Positions 11,794 to 22,908 of a stretch of DNA of 64,000 bases are shown here, piece by piece; position 1 is the stretch's first letter, and each line of letters starts with the position of its first letter. Source of the DNA: Lojkania enalia (taxonomy: Eukaryota; Ascomycota; Dothideomycetes; Pleosporales). The notes under the pieces were generated by a model. The model searched no databases. It saw nothing but the letters and a program-made list of their open reading frames with translations, and was not told the DNA's origin. The stretch is from contig ML986674.1 of NCBI GenBank assembly GCA_010094045.1, forward strand, positions 4,369 to 68,368, given 5' to 3'. The position numbers were made by a program, and so were the translations under genes.

Positions 11794-14713
11794 ACATGTT
11801 AGAAGGTCTGTTTCAGGGAGTGGAGATGGGACTTTAGCTTCACAGTCACTCGCTAGCTGCCTTTCAGATATGTTGGAATTTGGGTCACATGAGATATCCC
11901 TGGGTAGCATAGTTTAGGTAGCGATATTTTGGATTATTTGAATATATGATTGTTGGAATTATGTGCTATTTACTACTGTGAGATGTGAGAAGATGTGTTG
12001 TTGTCTTTGATGGCAATACTCTGGAGGTTTCCTGTCGGCGGCACTGACGATTTAAGAAGCCGGTAAGCGGACAATGCAAGGTAGATGCTGGATGCCTAGC
12101 ATCTTACGCACAGAGGTCTACAAGTAGAAAGCACTCTCAAATACCTCAGACGAGTCACCACTATGATTCAGATCAAGAAGCCGGGAAGAGGGTTGAGGAG
12201 AGGCGAGTGCCTAGCGCCATACACTTACACTACAATAGCGAAGAGCATCGAGTGTCTCTCTAATTATAGACTTGGCCTCCTGTGAGAATTAAATAGCTGA
12301 TGCCAACTGCTCCAAAGCCACCCCGGCACTCACTTTCTTCTCGAAATTGGCTAGACATCAACGCCCAGACCTCATTCTTTCACCGATGAAAGAACTGCTC
12401 TGTCAGCCCCAATTTCATTCATAATATTGATATCCATCCAGATTTCCGTTCTCTCGTCTACACCCTCGAAACTCTCCACTCCTTCCTCTGTATCCTATCG
12501 GAATATCATGACGCTGTATTCCGGGCGATAGCCGGGATGGATATAGGGTTTCGCGGACTGTGGTCGTGGAAGCCTAGTTTGGTAGAATTGGTGACTGTTC
12601 CGGTCAATGTGCTAGAAGACCGATTTGATATCAACGGGTGAGTAAGGCTGAGTCAAGGGCTGATGTGCATAGGAAATAGAACGGCAAGCCACCGGAGTTG
12701 GATGATGTATGTTAGATGGACTGTTGGTCGATCTATGTAGGTATCCATATCTTATGGAGGATGTGCGAGGGTGGGGGGGTTTATTTGATAGCGCATTTGG
12801 AAATATTATATACATGCTTAGGAGGAGGAAAGAGAGGTCGATGGTAGATTTAAAGGAGCGGTTGGGGATGGGGGAATGGCTTTGTGTGGAGGGTGTCCGA
12901 GGCGGACTGGGGCGGATGCCGGATATGAGGGAGTGGAGGACGCGAAAGTTCAATGGAGGGGATCAATTGAGGTTTTGGAGGGATGATAGAAGGACTACTG
13001 TGAAGATGTAGAGGTTGATAGTGCAGATGGATTTCATGGAAAGATGAAAGCGAACTCTGCGGCTGAAGAAGAAAAGGGCGGAGAGGCATTGGCTGACGAC
13101 CAGTCATCTCGAGGTTCATGTACGATGGGCAGGACGTTGTTGGTTGAATTGGAGCTTCCGCGAAGTAATTAAACTTTGCAGGCATAAAGCGACGTATTAA
13201 AGAGTTCACAATTAGAATCTGAGGGGCTTAATTTCAGCTAGCAACCGTATAGAGAAACCGAGCACTAAGGAGAAGGACTGAATGTGAACAATGCAAAGCG
13301 GTATCCTTCGAGGCCACCCTGATTGGTTAAACGACTCATTATGACTCTTCATTCTTGGAGGAGCAAAAACCAGGATCTCATCGACATTCCCCATTTGCTC
13401 ATAGGTAGAAGTCATTGCGATATCATAACCTTGTGGGTGCCTGTGAGGCGCAGTAAGATTCCGCCCGTAGCACCATCATCATTGGCTACGAGAATCCATT
13501 CAGACTCGTAGGACGATCCAAGTCCTAGGAGGCCTGCAGCAGCGGAGCGTTAGTACCACGGGAATGAGGAGCTCCGCCCTCAAAATCTTCCTACGGCGGG
13601 TCAAATATAGAAAATGTTGCCGAGCTGAAACGGTTGCCTTCGTAGAGTCTAAGACGTCCGCGCCGCGCGTCGGGGCGGCAAAGTGTATATATGCGTGCAG
13701 TTTGCCCTCAGCCTAAGGAGAGTGTCAGTTTGTCAACTTTGTGCTTCTGGCTGCTTTTCACTTGAATTTGCGGAAAACCCTTCGTGTTCGTATTCGTGAC
13801 CGTCTCCAGATGCGGGTGTCACACATCGTGGCTTACCGAGACCGGAAGAATAAGGGGTTGGAATTGCTTGATATGGACGATGAAGAGACGAATCAGCACG
13901 CGCTCCAAAGGTTCCCCAGTCGTCCACTCACTGAGCACCGACGCGCAAATGCAGTTGACCCTTCACGCCGGGTCGAGGCCAAGGTGACACGAGGACGCGC
14001 TCCCACGTGATTGTGTTTGGCAGGTGACCGCCCGGCATCTTCGACCGGTGAAGCATAAACCCACTCCCTCAACACTGCATTTCGTCTAGCGATGCCGCCG
14101 ATTAGAACCGGCAGAAGCATCATTGAGGGCTAATTGGAGTATTATAGTGGACAGAGTGCACGTCACGAGTGATAACGGAAGGCCAATCTCCGCTCGTCAC
14201 GATACCCAACTAGATTGGGTGGATCTGTCGAGGATTGGCGCCCCTTGGTGCCCTTGAATAATGCACTTCTCCGACCGCTCTCCCTCCATCCTCCCCATCG
14301 CACTTCCACCTTCATCACCGCGGCAGAAGTGCACACTCATCACTGCTAACCCGTCCAACTAACAGAATTGCAGCGACAGAAGCGCACACCGCGATGCACT
14401 CGACTCGGAGAAGGGCTCTACTCAGCCACAGCCCTCGTCCAATGACGCTACCCCCAGCCTGAGGCCGCTCACACCCTCGCCCAGGCGTCGCCCTCATCCG
14501 CGCCCGCATGCTCACGTCCATTTGCCTTTCTCCTCATCCAAAAGTTTCTGAGACACAATCCACTCCCCCCCCCCACCACTCACGACAACTTCCCTTATTA
14601 TTATTCACCGTTCCTCGACGCTACCTATTTCTTCTCTTCACCCCTCCCCGACGTCTCCTCACTGCTCTGCTCCTCACCCACACCACCCTAGGCACCCAAG
14701 TTTGTCCCAGAGC
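11794..14713. other. Gene-poor region with coding-like remnants
   Basis: No complete gene can be built. Two segments look coded. On +, about 12420-12640 reads HPDFRSLVYTLETLHSFLC and AVFRAIAGMDIGFRGLWSW and ends at a possible GTGAGT donor near 12640, and an open frame follows at 12709-13011. On -, about 13540-13212 reads SSYESEWILVANDDGATGG in one frame and YEQMGNVDEILVFAPPRM in another. They could be exons of low-expressed genes or decayed copies, but no known domain is visible. The rest (13.55-14.7 kb) shows nothing I can support except the promoter of the C2H2 gene. Confidence 0.4.
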
Positions 14714-14785
14714 ATGGGTGCGTGGTTCGTCATTGCGCTGCTGCTCACACTCCTCTGCCAGCCAACAGTTGCGGCCTCTCCACCC

Positions 14786-15603
14786 ATGGATCCCGCCCTT
14801 CTCACGGCTCCATTGGAGTCGACTTACGCAGATCCCGACGGTTTGCTCGAAGCTATCTGTGACCTCTGCAACATTTCTCTCGAGATCTGTTTTCACGGAC
14901 TTCCCCCGGTGGAACTGGTGAGTCAACCCCTTCACACAAACAGCCCACTCCATACTGACAAGAGGCACAGGCACAACCAACTCGTCGCCAGACATTCACC
15001 CCCGAGACATTCTACGGTCATCCCGAGTGGGTTCTGCTTGGGAATCCCGATCCCGCACCTCCACAACACACATTTGCATATAATCAGAACCCTTCGCCGC
15101 TGGCCCACAATACTTTACAACAGTTTAACGACAACGCAACGAGGGTCCAGCATGTCACAGTTCAGACACACGTCGAGGGTACCTATACAGTCGGTGACAG
15201 GATAGCACAGGTGGCAGCGCCGCGATCACCGCAGCGAAGGCATGCACCGCGTGAGAACGGCTGGGTTTGCACCAATCCTGGTTGTAAAAAGACGTTCAAC
15301 CGGGCCTGCGACTTCAAGTGAGTTGTGATCCTTGCTGCTTCAAGCACCCGTGCTAAGACTGTCAGTCGTCATCAGAAAAAGCACAACGAACGGCCTTACA
15401 AGTGCTCCTTCTGTGACCAGGCCTTCCTCTACCCGAAAGACCGCATCCGCCACGAACGCACCCACAACCAGATCTCCTCGCCGCAGCCGACTGTGTTCTG
15501 CAAAGTCGCTGGCTGCAGCAACGACACTGGCTTCTCACGCCGTGACAACTTGCTGCGACACCACCGCAATAAGCACCCGGGCGTTCCAATTCCTGCTGCC
15601 TAA
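14786..15603 (+). CDS. C2H2 zinc-finger protein (three fingers)
   Basis: Three exons: 14786-14917, 14971-15317 and 15366-15603. The introns (14918-14970, 15318-15365) have GTGAGT donors, branch CTGAC in the first, and CACAG and GTCAG acceptors. The product is about 238 aa. The N-terminal two thirds are low complexity and polar. The C-terminus holds three C2H2 fingers: VCTNPGCKKTFNRACDFNRH plus QKKH (split by intron 2), YKCSFCDQAFLYPKDRIRH plus ERTH, and VFCKVAGCSNDTGFSRRDNL with LRHHRNKH. It is probably a nuclear DNA-binding regulator; targets are unknown. The start is uncertain: an upstream in-frame ATG at 14714 would add a very hydrophobic stretch (FVIALLLTLLC) that looks like a signal peptide, which is unlikely for a transcription factor, so I chose 14786. 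Confidence 0.85.
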
Positions 15604-16836
15604 GCACATGGCAGCTCACATACTTCATGATATCTTTGGTTTCTTGCATCGGCGCTCTGTTTTTGGACTCATTTGGTTTCTAGGATCGGTGCCTGTTTTG
15701 GCCCCCAGCCCCACGTGATGGACATTCCACGTAATAAATGACTTACGCATGATTTCTTGGTTTTTCCCTCCCTTCTTGCTAATACCCCTCTCCGGCACCG
15801 GCATTTACTGTCGGTACTATTTACAGTTGAATTTTACATGATAAGCTCGCACAATGGCTGGTTTTGATCGTGGGTGGCTTTCGTCGCATTTTGGTATCTC
15901 TCTACGTCGAGCTTTTCAGTAAAAGTATTTAACCTTTGGAAGCTAGTAGCCCGATATCCGATGGATTCTCGACATGACCAGTTATCTTTCTTCGAATATC
16001 AGATTGTTTATGAATAGACATTTTGAAAACTCCGCTGCCGAGTTGAGCTTGACATGAGTTGAAGAAGAAGTGGGCGAGTAAGGGTGCTCTGGTAGCTAAT
16101 GAACAATTTCCTTCTCAATTGGTGCCAATTGGCTTTTCTATCCATCAATTGAATGCCAATGCCCACGTTTCTAGTCTTGTTTTGATGAATTGCCTTCATT
16201 GCCACGCCTTTCCTATTAAACGAAACAGACGTCCTCGATTGGTCTTAAGTTTTCGTACAATGTTCAAGCGTTTTGATAACGTCTCTTGTCTCATTACGTT
16301 TGAGAATTCTAAAGAATATCCTAGCTTCGATCAGCAAAAGTACTTTACAATGTTCACTTACAATATACACTTCCTCAAGCAGGCCTCCCCGCGGTATCTG
16401 GAGTGTAGTAGTTTTCACAATACATTCCTTGATCGTTTTATTTAGTACTTCAGTGTATCGATGTTTTCACCGACGCTAGCAGGCCTACCCTTCACCACCT
16501 AACAGCTTCTATTCACACCGTTGCTACCTAGCAGCATTGATTCTATGAAAAAAAAAAAAAAACAGTTAATACATGCTTCACAACTAGAAGCCCCTGCTAT
16601 TCACTTCGTATCTGTCATTACCTACTACAATCTAGCATATTCCATAGCTAGCACACCTGCCTAGTAATAGGCTTGTTTTTCAAAACACCACCCTATGCCT
16701 TCTCTTCCTCTGACTTTCTTATATTCGCCGCCATATGCCTTAACAACAATTTATGCAGCCCAACTCTTGTCGTTTTCTACCCTCTTTTCCAATCTCAACT
16801 ACGAACACCTATACTAAATAACCTCTCTCCGCAACT
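15604..16836. other. Intergenic, T-rich; no gene seen
   Basis: The DNA between the C2H2 gene and the BTB-like gene is pyrimidine-rich on + (notably 16.4-16.83 kb) and contains an A tract near 16549. Frames such as 16059-16445 have no motif and no splice context. Confidence 0.6.
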
Positions 16837-17693
16837 ATGGCACAGTATTCCCTCCCTTTCAAAGACCATCTGCAGTAAGTTTCTTATCTACTTGATTTCT
16901 CCATTCCTAATTTTCTAGAACCCACACCGGCTTCCCCATAACCTTCCTCATCGGGCCCAACTCAACCCGCTTCGACATCCACAACACCCTCTTGCACACC
17001 CTGTCCATTCCCTTCATAAAGTCCAACGGAACGCCCAAGAACGTCCTCCACCCCATCATCCTCCGCTCGCTCGACCCCCATGATTTCAAGTCCCTCTGGG
17101 ACTGGATCTACGACGACAAACCGCCATCCTACGAGAACGAAAGCGACGTGCTAGGCCTAATGAAGATGTGGGTAACCGCAGGCGCGGTCGCAATGTCGAG
17201 CTACCAAAACGCCTGTCTGCGCTTCGCCATGGCGTGCATGCAACCTGCATCCTTCACCGTACCCATCGAGACGGTGGCATACGTCTACCAGCACACACCT
17301 CCCTCTTCCAAACTGCGAAAATTCGTCATCACGCTCTTCGTCCAGCGCTCGGAGCCGCAGACGCATTTCTTCGCCCCGCAGTACGCGCAGATACTGAGGG
17401 ATTGCGTGAGGGAGATGAAGTGGCTGCACAGGGTGCGGTTGCAAAATCTGGAAGGCGTGGAGGGGTATGTTTTGGAGGAGGAGTTTAAGGCTGTGAGGTG
17501 GGTGAATAAGGAGAAGCGGCGCGTGGAGATGTGGTATGTGACAGAGGGAAAGATGGTCGAGGTGAAGAAGTTGAGGTTCCCGCTTCCGGCGTATCTTGTT
17601 TGGGGGGAGAATTGGGAGGCGTTGCCAGATGGTTTCTTTGTTAGTGCTGGGGAGAGTAGTGAAGGGGCAGTGGAGTTGAGGGGGCAGGTTTGA
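16837..17693 (+). CDS. BTB/POZ-like domain protein
   Basis: Two exons, 16837-16874 and 16919-17693, with a 44-bp intron (GTAAGT to TTTCTAG), phase 2, give about 270 aa. The first exon encodes only 12 codons plus two bases; splicing yields MAQYSLPFKDHLQTHTGF followed by PITFLIGPNSTRFDIHNTLL. This is a divergent BTB start (strand, then H-x2-L-like HNTLLHTLSIPF), followed by the IILRSLDPHDFKSLWDWIYD segment that takes the place of the canonical core-closing motif. A helical region (LMKMWVTAGAVAMSSYQNAC) and a basic C-terminal half follow. It resembles the large, poorly characterised fungal BTB families. It has no close similarity to the BTB protein at 4.1-5.2 kb, so a local duplication is not indicated. 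Confidence 0.75.
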
Positions 17694-18207
17694 TGGTTAG
17701 TGAGTTTGGATGGTGCAGGATGTTGAGATTTGTGGAATGTCTTGCGATCTGGCTGGTTTGAGTATTTGGATGACAGCCGGTTAAAGGCTTTAAGCGGGGT
17801 TTACGGAGTCCTACGGACTTCTAGATGCCGAATGATTGAGTTTCTATCAACAAACCAAAGTTTGACATGTAATGTAATACTCTTATTTTTGTGGCGTCTC
17901 AAGGTTTCGGTATATTGTACATAAACTATTATAGTCACTCAACACCGACAATGCATCACTAAAAGGAGTCATGGCTATGTATATAAATATAAATTCATTC
18001 CTCACCCATTACCATTAAAAAGACGCAATTCTTAGGATTAGAGAAGTACAAAAGCGTTCTTATAAAGGGCCACAGCATTCTCCCTACCACGCAGATCTAC
18101 TGTTCTCCAAACAGAGAACAAAGGCATCAGCACACTCCAACAACCGACAAGCACTTCAAAGTCCAACTCAAAGTACCTGAGTTATACACTTTATCTAAAC
18201 TGAAAAC
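17694..18207. other. Intergenic; nothing recognised
   Basis: This is the 3' flank of the BTB-like gene. It is AT-rich near 17.85-18.05 kb and I see no coding or structural signal. Confidence 0.6.
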
Positions 18208-18640
18208 ATGCCTGGATTGTTCTCGGAAGGCGCATACACCCCTATCCTCTACCAACCAACCCGAACGCCGCCCGATGGAACCCGTATGGCGGGCAGCCTG
18301 GGAGTCTATACGGCGGAGAACAACCTGGCATGCAAGCCCTGCTCCCCATCGGAGCAATAGGTTCAGTGCCCATGCACCAAGCCCTAATAGGACAACCTGG
18401 GATGGGCCCGGTCCCTGTAGGCCAGCCTGGTGTAGGTACTCTAAGTGGAATCGGCGTCCCTACACCAAGCTACAACTATTAGCAATTTGGTCAGGCTCTT
18501 TGAATAAGCGGCTATATAAGCCCGGGAACTATGGGCGATGGACATCCCGATCGTAGCTAGTATGGTGGTGAACTTCCTCCGTGGCGCTGCCGGCACCATT
18601 CGAGCCGTACTTCCTACGGTTAATGGTATTGAGCTGGTAG
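18208..18640 (+). pseudogene. Decayed Gly/Pro/Gln-rich protein gene with RIP-like stops
   Basis: From ATG 18208 the frame reads MPGLFSEGAYTP; the more convincing continuation lies in another frame (shift near the CACCCC at about 18240) as NPYGGQPGSLYGGEQPGM and then a GQPGMGPVPVGQPGVG repeat, ending SYNY-TAG at 18480-18482. The same frame continues past the stop as QFGQAL, TGA, SGYISPGTMGDGHP, TAG, YGGELPPW and TAA. The TAG, TGA and TAA interruptions are what C-to-T changes of CAG, CGA and CAA would give. I read this as a gene for a repetitive GQP-rich protein broken by one frameshift and several RIP-like stops. All three frames are fairly open here, so a chance effect is possible. Confidence 0.4.
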
Positions 18641-18982
18641 TTTTGAAGGATTGAGATTGACCTGAAGCTGTCGACTGTGTGAGCTCTATCTTAGAGCTTC
18701 GAACGGGGATATCCAGCTTTGCGGCTTCGTGTCTGAGTACCATGACTGAAAGTTCACGGTTTTCCCATGACATAGGAAGATAAAGAGATGGGAAATCCTT
18801 CAATAACACTAAGAGCCTAGAATAACAACATTCAAAATAGACAAATAAACAAACAAATAAACCGTAACAAACACATAAATTTCGAGACCACCTAAAGTAG
18901 GAATCATCCATTGTGATTTTATCTAATGTCATACTATACACCCCTTTCCTCCCTCTCTTCATCACCCCGAAGCTAGCAAACC

Positions 18983-20765
18983 TTAGTATCCAGAATTCAC
19001 AATGTTCTCAATTTCCTCCGGCTCCTTAGGCGTAGGCGTCAAGTTCTCATATCCATGCTCTGTGATTAGGATATTATCTGTCTCCGCATTAGCCAAAAAG
19101 TCCGCTTCGGCATATCGGATGGAAAATTTACCCTCAATCCTCACACCTCCCACACTCCAGTATTTGTCCAAGACGTCCATGTCGATAAACTTGGACTGTT
19201 CCGGATCTTTGAGATAGGGTTCGATGATAAACCTGCAAAAGTAGATGCCCGGCTCAACTGTAATAACGCTGCTAGCCGGCAAAGTACCTCGTACACGTAG
19301 ATACCTAAACATAGGATCACTGTCCTTGTAATTTGGGTTACCACCAGTGTCATGCGTATCCATACCAAGATAATGTCCTAGGCCGTGAGGGAAGAATGCC
19401 ACACTCGTCCGCTTCTTCAGCAACTCTGCCTCATCCCCTTTCAAGATACCCAGAGAAAGCAAGCCCTTGATAGCAATCTTGTGCGCCAGTTCGTGAACAT
19501 CGTCCCATTTAACGCCAGCCTTCAACGAGTTGGTGCATTTTCGCTGCATTTCAAGAACAATGTCGTAGATGCCGCGGCTCTCATCCGTGAACTCGCCGGA
19601 GATTGGAAACGTACGCGTAATATCAGAGCAGTAGCAATCGACCTCACATCCCGCATCGAGAAGGAGGAGATCCTTGCCGGTGGTCGGAGCGTCATTCTTT
19701 ACGTAGTGTAGTGTCGCGCCATTCTCGCCTGCTGCGACAATCGAGTGATAGGCCTGATGTTTTGCGCCCCTCTCGATGCAGCTCTTTAGGAAAACTCCCT
19801 CTAGTTCCGTCTCGTTCTGGACTTTCGAAACAGCCTTCATGACATTGATGTGGCCCGCTGTCGAAATCTCATTCGCTTTGCGGATCAACGCAATCTCATA
19901 GTCTGTCTTCGTCACACGACAATACTCAATAGCCGGTTTTAGCAATTCGAAATTCTTGCTGTTGAACTCGAGGAAAGTAATGTGGTCTGATACTTGTTCC
20001 GGGATAGCGTATATAGTTGATAGCGGCGAAGCCGACGAAGAAGTCAAGTAAGCATTGACACCCTCAACAGTCTTCACATCGTCGACATCATATTTCTCTA
20101 ACGCCTCCTCCACCGTCATAGGCAGCCCGCTCCAAATAACCTCATCCGGCTCAATCGGCGGAATAAACAACGTCAGCTTCTCCGTGCTCATCTCATATGT
20201 CAGATACGTGTCCGGGAGATTGCAGCCGCTCAGGTAGTAAAAGAACCTCCTCTGCCGGAAGGGAGCAGCCTCATCATTATCCTGTCACCAACGTGAGCCT
20301 ATTTTGTTTGGGAATATAACGCGACGATCTAATCCAACTGACCTCAAGAAGCTTCATCTTCTGCCCTTCCAAATACACGGTCCCCTTCGCATCCCCCCCC
20401 TTCTCCAAAATCCATTCTTTCACCTTCCTCGCGTGCTGCTTCGCCGGATACTTGCCCCTCAACACATCCTCGTAATCTTTACTCCTCATCTTTTCTTTCC
20501 GCTTCTTCTCCCTAAACCCTTTGATATATGCGAGGTACCAATTGGGTGCGGCGTAAGTAGCGTAGCACTGGGGGTGTGTAACCGGAGGTGTGAGATGAGT
20601 GGTAGAAGTCTGGAGACGGGCAAGTTGGGTGCGCGAAGAATAAAGGCCGGGAGTGCGGAGGGGGCATATGAGGCTGATAGCACGCGCCGTGAAGGGAGGT
20701 GGCATGGTGGGGTGGCGGGGTATCGTAGCTGCGGCTATACTCGGACGTAGGCTGCCGCCAATCAT
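18983..20765 (-). CDS. pepP: Xaa-Pro aminopeptidase / prolidase (metallopeptidase M24B, pepP type)
   Basis: Three exons: 20765-20343, 20281-19132 and 19077-18983, about 555 aa. Intron 1 (20282-20342) has GTCAGT/GACAG. Intron 2 (19078-19131, 54 bp, GTAAAT, branch GCTAAT, ACAG) keeps the frame open and would be read through by a simple ORF; removing it restores [19 protein letters not shown]. The N-terminal AMP-N domain contains [11 protein letters not shown] and [14 protein letters not shown]. The M24 catalytic domain has the five metal ligands in order: [19 protein letters not shown] (two Asp), [16 protein letters not shown] (His), ITVEPGIYF (Glu) and GGVRIE (Glu). It cleaves the bond before or after proline in peptides, with Mn2+. 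The leader before [10 protein letters not shown] is Arg/Ser-rich with no acidic residue, so mitochondrial import is possible. Starts at 20765 or 20705 fit. Confidence 0.93.
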
Positions 20766-21169
20766 GCTCGAAGAGGCAGCTGCTCAGCTCGCAGCCAGAG
20801 CACAATAGCCTATGTAGCGAAGTCTTGCGGGTTACAGCGGTCTTTGTTTTGTATTGGGAAATACAGGTGAGGGGGGTTGTCTGTGAAAGTGGGAGCTTTG
20901 ACCACTAGCAACTGCGGGGAATTTTCGAAGTGATTTGAAAGAATGATGCTTCGCGTATAATTTTCATGTATACCTAGGAACTGCCATGCTATATTTTGTC
21001 AAGTATACCGTCCCATTAACCTCTTGAAACTCCACTATCCCAAATATCCCTGCTAGGTGAGCTCAATGACGCTGTCCGCGAACGCCTGCGCCGTTGTAAC
21101 GCCCAAGAAGACCACCGAATGACACCAGTATTCGATCGCACTCCCAGATACTCCGTACAGGATACCCAT

Positions 21170-22246
21170 TCAATCCTTCCACCTCGCAAGGAACTTCGCC
21201 ATATCATCTGAGGGCATTGGTGCCGGGGAAGCCTATGGTAAGAATTAGCCTGAGTCCAGGAAGCAAAATATACTAAATAAATTTCTTGAATCTTTCCGCT
21301 TGCAGCTTCCCGCGAAGGAAAAAGTGTGCTCTTACAGGATTCTCCCTACTTGAAACCGAGAAAGTTTGACTCTGCGTAATCGTAGTCTGCTGTTTAGGAA
21401 TCGGCAAGTTCGTCGTCGCAATACTCACACTACTCGTAGGGTAGAGCGGCGTGGCCTTCTTCTTTGTGATTTTTGTCGGTGGAACGGGTTGCATGGGAGC
21501 AAATCGTGTCGCTCCGGTCTGCATGGTATATTCGACGCCGTAATCACCCTCAGCGGCAGGGTCTGCAGGGTCCGTGTCTTGCGTATTGTCTTGCGAAGGT
21601 GGGGGGTCGGTGCCCTTAACATCTTTCAAGGCTTTCACGACCTTGTCAGAGAAGGTGCCAGTCATGCCGGTCAAAGTGAAACGGTTAGAGTAGTTGACTA
21701 CGGTGCCGCCTTTGGCGGCGGTGGAGATCATCTTGAAGAAGCTGGTAAGAATTTACGTTAGCTAGAAGATCTTGAGCTAATATGCAGAGCGATAAGAGAC
21801 GTGCGAGGAGAAGCCTAGGACCTACTATGCATTTGTCGTATCATCGCCAAGCCCAAGCCCAATTGTACTTGTTGCTTTATTGCCCGTTATTGAAAACTGC
21901 CCGGCCGTCACCATAGTGTAAAGTGTGTCCTAGAAAAGTGTATGTTAGCACATACTCTAGCTTGCGAGAACATCTTGCAGTATTTCTAGACGATGGGGGT
22001 TGGATCCTAAAGACCAGGGATACATACATAAGTGTCTTCAGTGTCGCCGCCGGCGCAGAGAAACAGTTGGTATGTCGTAAGGTCTGAGATCGCCGGTGAA
22101 TCCCCAGAGTCCTTCCATTCTACAACGACCGCACTTCCACCAGTAATCTTTGCACCAGCCTTCGGAGAAGTGAATTGGACATCTGCAGAGACGAGCCCAA
22201 GGGCGGCGACAAGGGCAAAGGAGTGCCACAGGAGTGTACGGCCCAT
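21170..22246 (-). CDS. KRE9/KNH1 family cell-wall protein (beta-1,6-glucan assembly)
   Basis: Four exons: 22246-22028, 21929-21826, 21741-21336 and 21232-21170, about 263 aa. The introns (98, 103-104, 84 and 103 bp class; GTATGT, GTAGGT and GTAAGA donors; CTAG, CCAG and ATAG acceptors) join in phase to CAGGDTEDTYDTLYTMV, DDTTNAYFFKMISTA and SRENPASPAPMPSDDMAK. There is a signal peptide (MGRTLLWHSFALVAALGLVSA) with the mature start at DVQFTSP. The N-terminal KRE9/KNH immunoglobulin-like module includes VQFTSPKAGAKITGGSAVVV and TYQLFLCAGG; the C-terminal KNH1 motif is ATPLYPTSSVSIATT and TQSQTFSVSS. The very short last exon (20 codons, ARWKD end) is easily missed. The protein is secreted or wall-associated and needed for beta-1,6-glucan; the mechanism is unknown. 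Confidence 0.9.
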
Positions 22247-22908
22247 TGTGAGGAGGTGAAAACGAGCGACAACAGTATTAGGGATTCTAATTGTACAGTG
22301 TGAGTATTCCGGAAGGAGTGCGTACAAGTGCTCAACGATCAAAAGACCGTGGTTCCAGTGGAGGGTTGAACGATTGTGCGTCGAGAGCTTGATTTCAGCA
22401 TGTGGCTGCGTCGATTACGCCAGCCAGGGGCGGCGGGCGGGCGATCACTGGTCTGGATGCGATGCACGTGCTATGATAAACAAGGGATAGCCGCACAGGC
22501 TAAACTCCTTCTAACATTCCAGCCCTAGTAATTAATGAACCCCGATAAACAAGACGCATAGGTATCCAATGTAACGATACCGAAAGAAATGAATAAGCCC
22601 TCGATATCCATCAACAGGCCTACTGTGTCGTGTCCTCCTGCCGTCAAAGACTTTTCTAACCTGCCTTCCTGAAACGGCTGTTCATTATTCGTCCCTGTAT
22701 CCTGATTTTCGGTGTTATCTATGTTACATAGCCAGTTTCTACGCCTGCATTTTATCCCAGAACGCCGTGCTTAAAGCGTGTATTGAAAAAAAAAAAATAA
22801 AATAAAATAAAAATAAAAATAAAGATAAAAATGAAAATGAAAATAAAAATAAACAATAAAATAAAAATAAAATAGAAAATGAAAATGAAAATGGTCACTA
22901 GATTATAC
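22247..22908. repeat. Intergenic region with an A-rich AAAAT/AAATA simple repeat (22787-22890)
   Basis: Between the KRE9-type and cyclin genes lies about 660 bp. The last part, roughly 22787-22890, is an imperfect microsatellite of AAAAT, AAATA and AAATG units. The rest shows nothing beyond promoter sequence for the KRE9-type gene. Confidence 0.8.

Noticed and set aside
16059..16445. 128-codon + frame in the T-rich intergenic region
   Set aside because: Composition-driven; no motif, no splice signals.
18441..18965. 174-codon open frame on the minus strand
   Set aside because: It is antisense to the GQP-rich remnant, starts in low-complexity sequence and has no recognisable domain.
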